From JANQRV01 sp964533785 (GTDB lineage Bacteria; Bacteroidota; Bacteroidia; Chitinophagales; Saprospiraceae), in assembly GCA_964533785.1 (NCBI GenBank), contig CAZHNG010000014.1, positions 1 to 39,713 on the forward strand: 39,713 nt of DNA. The letters are read 5' to 3'. Positions 35,901 through 39,713 of the stretch are shown in pieces; the stretch's first letter is position 1; each line of letters starts with the position of its first letter. Both the position numbers and the translations under genes were made by a program. The notes under the pieces were generated by a model, which made no database searches, had not been told where the DNA came from, and saw nothing but the letters and a program-made list of their open reading frames with translations.

Positions 35901-36253
35901 CTTAAAATGGAACTCAAATAAGGGTTGTTTTGGTAGTTTCTGAGGATAGCATCTGCACTGGTACCGTTTTCTAAAGCTTCTTCCTTTGATTGGTAAGTAT
36001 AGGCCGCTAAAATTCCGAAAGGGTCCAGGGTATCTACTTTCTCTTCAAAAGTCAGGGAACGGGTTAGGATAACTGCTGAATCTTGGGGTATTGTTTTTCT
36101 TAATTGAGGATTTTCAATCCATCTCGATAATTTCAATACCTCTGTTGACAAACTTTGGGATTGTCCCTCTAGTGTTAGATGACTCAACAAGAACAATATT
36201 GGTAAAAACAACCAGCGCTTCCACATCATCATTGTTTCCTTGATTTGATCCAT
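32948..36253 (-). CDS. large exported protein of unknown family (about 1,100 aa)
   Basis: Not recognised as any family. The reading frame gives 1,101 residues; the true start may be one of the methionines at 8-10 (MMMWKRWLFLPILFLLSHL), which gives a clean signal peptide ending near GQSQS. Residues about 30-920 are almost wholly helical, rich in Leu, Asn, Glu and Lys, with a coiled-coil-like stretch near 850-900 (SEIARLKAQIQFLTPEDRL). The last 160-170 residues change to alternating beta strands with Gly/Phe turns and resemble an outer-membrane barrel or its C-terminal part. It starts 3 bp after the stop of the upstream 222-aa gene, so the two are very likely translated together. The low cysteine content suits the periplasm. 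The function is unknown. Confidence 0.8.
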   Translation of the reverse strand: MDQIKETMMMWKRWLFLPILFLLSHLTLEGQSQSLSTEVLKLSRWIENPQLRKTIPQDSAVILTRSLTFEEKVDTLDPFGILAAYTYQSKEEALENGTSADAILRNYQNNPYLSSILSQIDTLKNQFNQKEYEATVRFLRGDGKREAILKQLTNANVYANRQMLNAEKLIADYQLPRINDETAFAEASSKIREISSADPASFAANFLSGFADWVSKRTQEELIQTFLLKLQNDLGDKKLNYLFPNSYDYLQDLDVTNYRAILSNARLAFAKDLNTLSLNISNYLTESGNIAAHDSRAFNLLLVYRLIDLAQREFSLPDILGYASGEFSRRRFESEKLLHDNLINTPNPKALEALVATFDSTNQQLKKTFLALVNFEEEIKTMVNEIDFSAFDKFPEQSGKVFFLMDKSETFAYSSFFKNKEGNYLNEIDAFLNGKLDYDVLKTYPSFNQYYETFDNPVPGASELRKIGLSMVRELLRKDDAGYLIVHELESFYEDLRDFESAVETLKILSDTTTVDSVALVDELKETLKNNIQTEQNFWKDDANVEEHLWQAFAYQVALLERIEALPKNTNASEKIGYLQQVERLLAQHTLKLVADYPDFSAQSPYLKKERQKQNTVETTYEALTNNIQACITVLDQLKEALTNLETAGDNQALLQSYRNASTYYGILHSGTQLLYSLAVVPENDKDTLAWLKPNQLSRILNNDLQRQLFLGLLYQRISSITEDLTLDSRGLASIATQMVQQLTVLDTASNNQSKLLSRIELAMGLVNNILETPILPSFTGGSELQTLAGTYPGLKNIPEINRNLLELVQHSDQNNYRYAFNNVLQLIELFDAYPIASKKRGRWQDQISNNESEIARLKAQIQFLTPEDRLFQVRNNEITQLQLANRSLTEKMERFDTTSYAYSKYRNNIFRYGHFLADVAAADSTTAIQKAFQNIAMPKGSSQNKRIRPFSVDLNAYFGGTLAHEFILDDSAVDSENIFNSYGLFVPVGFAFSKKISKNSNYSLSLFVPIIDLGALTAYRIDADDQNNLDILPEVSFANVLSPGAHVFLNFPNTPFFLGGGFQFGPNVREILENDEKTNLRTLRVMFSLGIDIPILSFTN

Positions 36254-36256
36254 AAT

Positions 36257-36925
36257 TTAAGGATTAGTAACTATTTTACTTTCGAAGGTGTTTTTGGCAT
36301 CCTTCATGCAGGTGAAGAAATTGTCAATGGCAGCATTTTTCAAAGCATCGTTATCCCTGACAATTCTCCATCGATCCTCCGGGTCTTCAGGAATGATTTT
36401 ATTTAAAAGTTGTTTTTTGTACTTTATTCTGACTTGCATCAGAGAGCGGTTAATTTCTTGAAAAGTACCTTCATCCCAGGCGGAACCCTGGCGGGAAAAT
36501 TGGAATCGTTTCCGGATGATGATGCCGGTCTGAGTTCTAATTTCTCCAATAATTTCCATGACTAAATTTGAAGGAGTCTCCTCCTCGCGCGCCTCGATTG
36601 ACGGGGTTTCGGCTACATGCAGAGCCATGAAATTGTTGAGTGCATTGGTAAGCATTTCTGTTTTTTGTAAACAAATTTTATGGTCATCAGCACTCAATGC
36701 GGTCAGCAAATCGTGACAAGCACTCAACAAATGATCCTCTGCCTCCAGATCTTTAACACCGATAATTTGCGCCGAAAAATGCTCCACTACGGAAAGAAGC
36801 TTGGTAGTCTTCTCCATAAAAACCGCTTCTTCAAAGTCTTCTTTCCCTTGAAAAGAAGATCGTTTTGCTTCGATGACCTGAGGTAATACCGAGAAAGTAT
36901 GGGCAAGTTGATCCTTAATTAGCAT
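36257..36925 (-). CDS. cytoplasmic helical protein of unknown family, coupled to the large exported protein
   Basis: Not recognised. The ATG at 36925 gives 222 residues (MLIKDQLAHTFSVLPQ); a GTG at 36964 would add 13 polar residues. The protein has no signal peptide or membrane helix and is mostly alpha-helical with a loop rich in Glu/Pro near 120-130 (EAREEETPS). Two cysteine/histidine spots (LSACHDLL and ICLQK) are too sparse for a metal site. It is first in a two-gene unit: its stop codon is 3 bp before the start of the 1,100-aa exported protein. It could regulate or assemble that protein, but this is inference from position only. Confidence 0.72.
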   Translation of the reverse strand: MLIKDQLAHTFSVLPQVIEAKRSSFQGKEDFEEAVFMEKTTKLLSVVEHFSAQIIGVKDLEAEDHLLSACHDLLTALSADDHKICLQKTEMLTNALNNFMALHVAETPSIEAREEETPSNLVMEIIGEIRTQTGIIIRKRFQFSRQGSAWDEGTFQEINRSLMQVRIKYKKQLLNKIIPEDPEDRWRIVRDNDALKNAAIDNFFTCMKDAKNTFESKIVTNP

Positions 36926-37134
36926 ATTGGTTTTTATCTGATTAGCTTGTGTTTTTGTTCCCACAAATTAACAAAATTCGTTCAAGGCGTGGAACTTATT
37001 AGAGGAATAATCCACTGAAGTATGTTTTGGCTATTGTGATTATGTTCTGAAACCAACAAAAAAGATGTTCCTTTTCTCAAAAAGGCGTTAAAATGTCAAT
37101 ATCATCTTATCTTTAAACAAAATAATATTGTGGT

Positions 37135-37765
37135 ATGGAAGCTTCTTTTCCTTTACTTTTTGCGGCCGTCGTTGGTTTTACTCATGCATTCGAAGCGGAT
37201 CATTTATTGGCGGTCAGCAGTATTGTAACCAAACGCGACAATTGGCTCCTGGCGATCAACGATGGGATTTATTGGGGAATGGGCCATACTTCCACCATCT
37301 TTTTTATCGGCCTTTTAATGATCATTGGAAAGGCTACTTTTCTCAATGGTTTATTCGGGTATTTTGAAGCGGGTGTAGGGCTTATGCTGATTTTATTAGG
37401 AGTATTTCGGCTCTATCAGTATTTTGGAAAAAAAAGGGCAACACCAACACAACATTGATCCCAGTAAAAACCATAACCTCGCTTACGGTGTAGGCCTGGT
37501 GCATGGTCTGGCCGGAAGCGGAGCGATGATCTTGTTGGTCATGACTGAAATTCAAAGCAGTTTTAACAGTATTTTGTATCTGCTGATCTTTGGGATTGGC
37601 TCAATCGCGGGAATGTTAATTGCTGCCGGCATTCTTAACCTGCCTTTTTCTAAGAAAATAACCGGGCAAAGCTGGCTGCAGATCGGTTTGATCCTGGTTT
37701 CTTCACTGCTTTGTATTGGTTATGGGGCCTACGTGATGGTCGAAAATCTATGGTTTCCTATTTAA
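37135..37765 (+). pseudogene. nickel/cobalt (UreH-like) transporter, split by a one-base frameshift
   Basis: Two overlapping frames together make one membrane transporter of the NiCoT/UreH-like family. The first part (37135-37458) has the HX4DH metal signature HAFEADH and GMGHTSTIFFIG. The second (from about 37436 to 37765) has GLVHGLAGSGAMILLVM and the remaining helices. The break is in a run of eight A (37428-37435): with seven, the frame would read straight through a His-rich loop (GQHQHNIDPSKNHN) to give 209 residues. So the gene is either truly broken, misread in the homopolymer, or rescued by polymerase slippage in the A run. It would import or export nickel or cobalt. It is convergent with the LuxR-type gene, sharing 4 bp. 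Confidence 0.8.
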
Positions 37766-38241
37766 CGGTCTTTCGAGTCAGCGATCATATGCAATGGCGG
37801 GATTAACGCTAATTCCACAGCCTTTTGTACCGCCTGCGTACGCCTTTTAACATCTAACTTGCTGAATAAATTTGAAGTATGGGTTTTAATCGTCGAAATG
37901 GAAACGTACAGGGTATCTGCAATTTCCTGATTGGAATAACCCCGGGCTATGAGTTGCAACACTTCATATTCCCTATTGCTGATATTGAAATCAGCCGGAG
38001 ACCGTAAGGTGATTTTTTCCCTTGATAGTGTTGGTGGTGTTAAAGTAGCACTTTCTTCCTTAATTTGTCTTTTTACCAACTGGTTTCCCAGCCAAATCCC
38101 CAACCCCATAAACACAATAGCTATCAACCCACCATAGATCTCCAGTCTGAATATCCTTATCAGAAAATTGTATTCCACGACCTTCAATACTATGGCGATG
38201 AAAGCTATGATTATACCATAGAGTAAAATGGGGTTTTTCAT
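37762..38241 (-). CDS. membrane-anchored LuxR-type transcription regulator
   Basis: A 159-aa protein with two N-terminal membrane helices (about 5-22 and 34-54), a short linker, and a C-terminal LuxR/GerE helix-turn-helix (about 86-145: NISNREYEVLQLIARGYSNQEIADTL, STIKTHTSNLFSKL). There is no receiver or autoinducer domain, so the signal must come through the membrane part or a partner. Such small tethered LuxR proteins occur in Bacteroidota; targets are unknown. A 7-bp tandem repeat begins 18 bp upstream of the ATG. The gene overlaps the split metal transporter by 4 bp at the 3' ends. Confidence 0.9.
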   Translation of the reverse strand: MKNPILLYGIIIAFIAIVLKVVEYNFLIRIFRLEIYGGLIAIVFMGLGIWLGNQLVKRQIKEESATLTPPTLSREKITLRSPADFNISNREYEVLQLIARGYSNQEIADTLYVSISTIKTHTSNLFSKLDVKRRTQAVQKAVELALIPPLHMIADSKDR

Positions 38242-38258
38242 GCTTTGTTTGCTTATTT

Positions 38259-38297
38259 AGATACCAGATACCAGATACCAGATACCAGATACCAGAT
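38259..38297. repeat. 7-bp tandem repeat (agatacc), 5.6 perfect copies
   Basis: Five full and one partial copies of agatacc, without any mismatch, lie between the thiolase stop (38326) and the luxR start (38241), at -18 to -56 from the luxR ATG. On the other strand the unit reads ATCTGGT, the same family as the degenerate heptamers at 19-53, 9959-9987 and 11425-11451. The perfect copies suggest recent expansion. Confidence 0.85.
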
Positions 38298-38325
38298 TCT
38301 CAACTCTCGAACTCGTTTAATGCGT

Positions 38326-39504
38326 TCAAACCCGTTCAATCACAATCGCCGAAGCACCACCACCACCATTACATAACGTTGCCAGTCCGGTAGAGGCATC
38401 TTTTTGCTGAAGTACATTACACAAAGTCGTTACGATCCGCGCACCGGAAGCACCCAGCGGGTGACCCAGGCTTACGCCGCCGCCGAATACATTGAGTTTG
38501 TCCATACCCACGTTGAGTGTTTGGTCAAAAGCAATAGGAACTACCGCAAAGGCTTCGTTTACCTCTACGAAATCAATATCTGAAAATGCCATTCCTGCCC
38601 TTTTTAAAGCTTTTGGCGCTGCCAGGGTAGGGGCAGTGGTAAACCACTCCGGTTCCTGGGCCGCATCAGCAAAAGAAATGATCCTAGCTATGGGTTTCAG
38701 GCCAAGTGCTTCCACTTTCTCCTTGCTGGCCAAGACCAGTGCCGCAGCACCGTCGTTGATGGTAGAGGCATTAGCAGCCGTCACGGTACCCTCTTTACTA
38801 AAGGCAGGACGGAGTTGGGGTATTTTTTCAAATTTTACGCGTTTGTATTCTTCGTCTTCATCTACCAAGAGGGGATCACCTTTCCTTTGAGGTACGGAAA
38901 CGGGTACGATTTCCGATTTAAACCAGCCCTTTTCTGTCGTCTCTGCAGCTAGTTTGTAGGATCTGATGGCATATTCATCCTGGCTTTCCCGGCTGATGTT
39001 GTGCTTAACGGCCGTATTGTCGGCAGAGACGCCCATCGCTTTGTGATCGTAAGCATCGGTTAAGCCGTCTTTGGCCAGTCCGTCGATGATTTCCGTATTG
39101 CCGTACTTATGTCCCCACCGTAATTTGGGCATGTAAAAAGGAATATTGCTCATGCTTTCCATACCACCTGCAACAACGATGTCGTTTTGCCCCAGCATAA
39201 TGGATTGGGCACCGAACATGATGGATTTCATACCCGAAGAACAGACCTTGTTGACCGTCGTACAAGGTACATGAATGCCGATACCGGCGCCGAGGGCCGC
39301 CTGACGTGCTGGTGCCTGTCCTAAGTTAGCGGATACAACATTTCCCATCAATACTTCTTCTACTTCGCCGGCATCAATACCTGCTTTTTCTAAGCCCCCT
39401 TTGATGGCTGCACTGCCTAGCTTAGTAGCAGATAAAGACGACAAAACACCACCAAAACTTCCCATAGCGGTTCTTACTGCAGAGATGATATATACTTCTT
39501 TCAT
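38326..39504 (-). CDS. acetyl-CoA C-acyltransferase (thiolase)
   Basis: A 392-aa thiolase. The acyl-accepting Cys88 is in VNKVCSSGMKS; His348 is in GGGVSLGHPLGASGAR and the proton-shuttling Cys378 in LCNGGGGASA. Length and motifs fit the acetoacetyl-CoA thiolase group (AtoB/PhaA-like), which condenses two acetyl-CoA or splits acetoacetyl-CoA, rather than the longer FadA/FadI forms. No other beta-oxidation or polyhydroxyalkanoate genes are in this window. It is on the minus strand with a near-consensus promoter (TTacTTTG) at 39549. Confidence 0.94.
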   Translation of the reverse strand: MKEVYIISAVRTAMGSFGGVLSSLSATKLGSAAIKGGLEKAGIDAGEVEEVLMGNVVSANLGQAPARQAALGAGIGIHVPCTTVNKVCSSGMKSIMFGAQSIMLGQNDIVVAGGMESMSNIPFYMPKLRWGHKYGNTEIIDGLAKDGLTDAYDHKAMGVSADNTAVKHNISRESQDEYAIRSYKLAAETTEKGWFKSEIVPVSVPQRKGDPLLVDEDEEYKRVKFEKIPQLRPAFSKEGTVTAANASTINDGAAALVLASKEKVEALGLKPIARIISFADAAQEPEWFTTAPTLAAPKALKRAGMAFSDIDFVEVNEAFAVVPIAFDQTLNVGMDKLNVFGGGVSLGHPLGASGARIVTTLCNVLQQKDASTGLATLCNGGGGASAIVIERV

Positions 39505-39628
39505 GGTTATTATTCGGTTGATTTAGTTTGCAATGCTTTAACAAAAGACAAAGTAAACGAAAATTTGGTTGACTCATCTTTTAATGGAATAGGAACTTTC
39601 TTGAGCTTTATAAAGTTTGAACTAATAG

Positions 39629-39659
39629 TTGCTATTATAAGCTAAAGTTCTTATATTTG
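39629..39659 (+). promoter_or_regulatory. promoter for the initiator tRNA gene
   Basis: TTG (39629-39631), 20 nt, then TATATTTG (39652-39659), a full match to the Bacteroidota TTG/TAnnTTTG pattern with the same spacing as the SAM-riboswitch promoter. It ends 30 bp before the tRNA. A small CCTTCGAAGG palindrome lies between. Confidence 0.7.
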
Positions 39660-39689
39660 CCATCCCTTCGAAGGAGGGGTAAACAACAT

Positions 39690-39713
39690 CGCGGCGTGGA
39701 GCAGTTGGTAGCT
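39690..39713 (+). tRNA. tRNA-fMet (initiator), 5' part, cut by the window edge
   Basis: The last 24 bases read CGCGGCG TG GAGC AGTTGGTA GCT, which is the acceptor strand, bases 8-9, and D arm of a bacterial initiator tRNA, with A14, G18-G19 and A21 in place. The leading C with the CGCGG start is typical of tRNA-fMet, where base 1 is unpaired. The anticodon lies beyond the window, so the assignment rests on the 5' part only. Confidence 0.8.

Noticed and set aside
38259..38297. A CRISPR array
   Set aside because: The units are 7 bp, contiguous and have no spacers.

Overview
The window looks like ordinary chromosome from a member of the Bacteroidota, probably a Saprospiria-type (Lewinella/Haliscomenobacter-like) organism. 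The evidence is: promoters of the Bacteroidota kind (TTG about 20 nt before TAnnTTTG), families largely confined to that phylum (DUF4199, DUF4783, TIGR02757/DUF2400, BatD), many secreted proteins with short signal peptides and weak ribosome sites, and 7-bp intergenic repeats. The class-level placement is inference. No CRISPR array, prophage, intact insertion sequence or rRNA was seen. A tRNA (initiator Met) is cut by the right edge.

Left part (1-12.7 kb). A minus-strand methionine unit (metY, metX, a 1-Cys peroxiredoxin, then a D-2-hydroxyacid dehydrogenase) follows a clear SAM-I riboswitch with its own promoter. An OsmC-type peroxidase gene runs the other way. Next come a secreted WD40 protein, BatD, an O6-methylguanine-DNA methyltransferase and hisIE (all minus), a small OmpA-like protein, a DUF4199 membrane protein and a second PLP-dependent homoserine sulfhydrylase (metZ-like).

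Middle (12.7-25 kb). A large secreted S9 peptidase, a MATE exporter, a family 2 glycosyltransferase, the TIGR02757 and DUF4783 genes overlapping tail to tail, molybdate ABC genes modB and modC without modA, an unrecognised lipoprotein, a zinc alcohol dehydrogenase, a glutamate-type dehydrogenase and a Dabb-domain lipoprotein.

Right part (25-39.7 kb). A tightly packed minus-strand efflux unit runs adaptor - RND pump - 5'(3')-deoxyribonucleotidase - GtrA - TolC. Upstream lie a DUF2490 protein and an unrecognised pair: a 222-aa cytoplasmic helical protein and a ~1,100-aa exported protein. These are followed by a nickel/cobalt (UreH-like) transporter gene split by a one-base frameshift in an A8 run, a membrane-anchored LuxR-type regulator with a 7-bp tandem repeat directly before its start codon, a thiolase and the partial tRNA.

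The most notable items are the unrecognised exported/cytoplasmic pair, the frameshifted metal transporter, the dispersed heptamer repeats (notably the array before luxR), the tandem palindromes before the efflux unit, and the SAM-controlled methionine unit that appears to include a peroxiredoxin. I did not find a clearly new multi-gene system. The helical pair near 33-37 kb is the best candidate.
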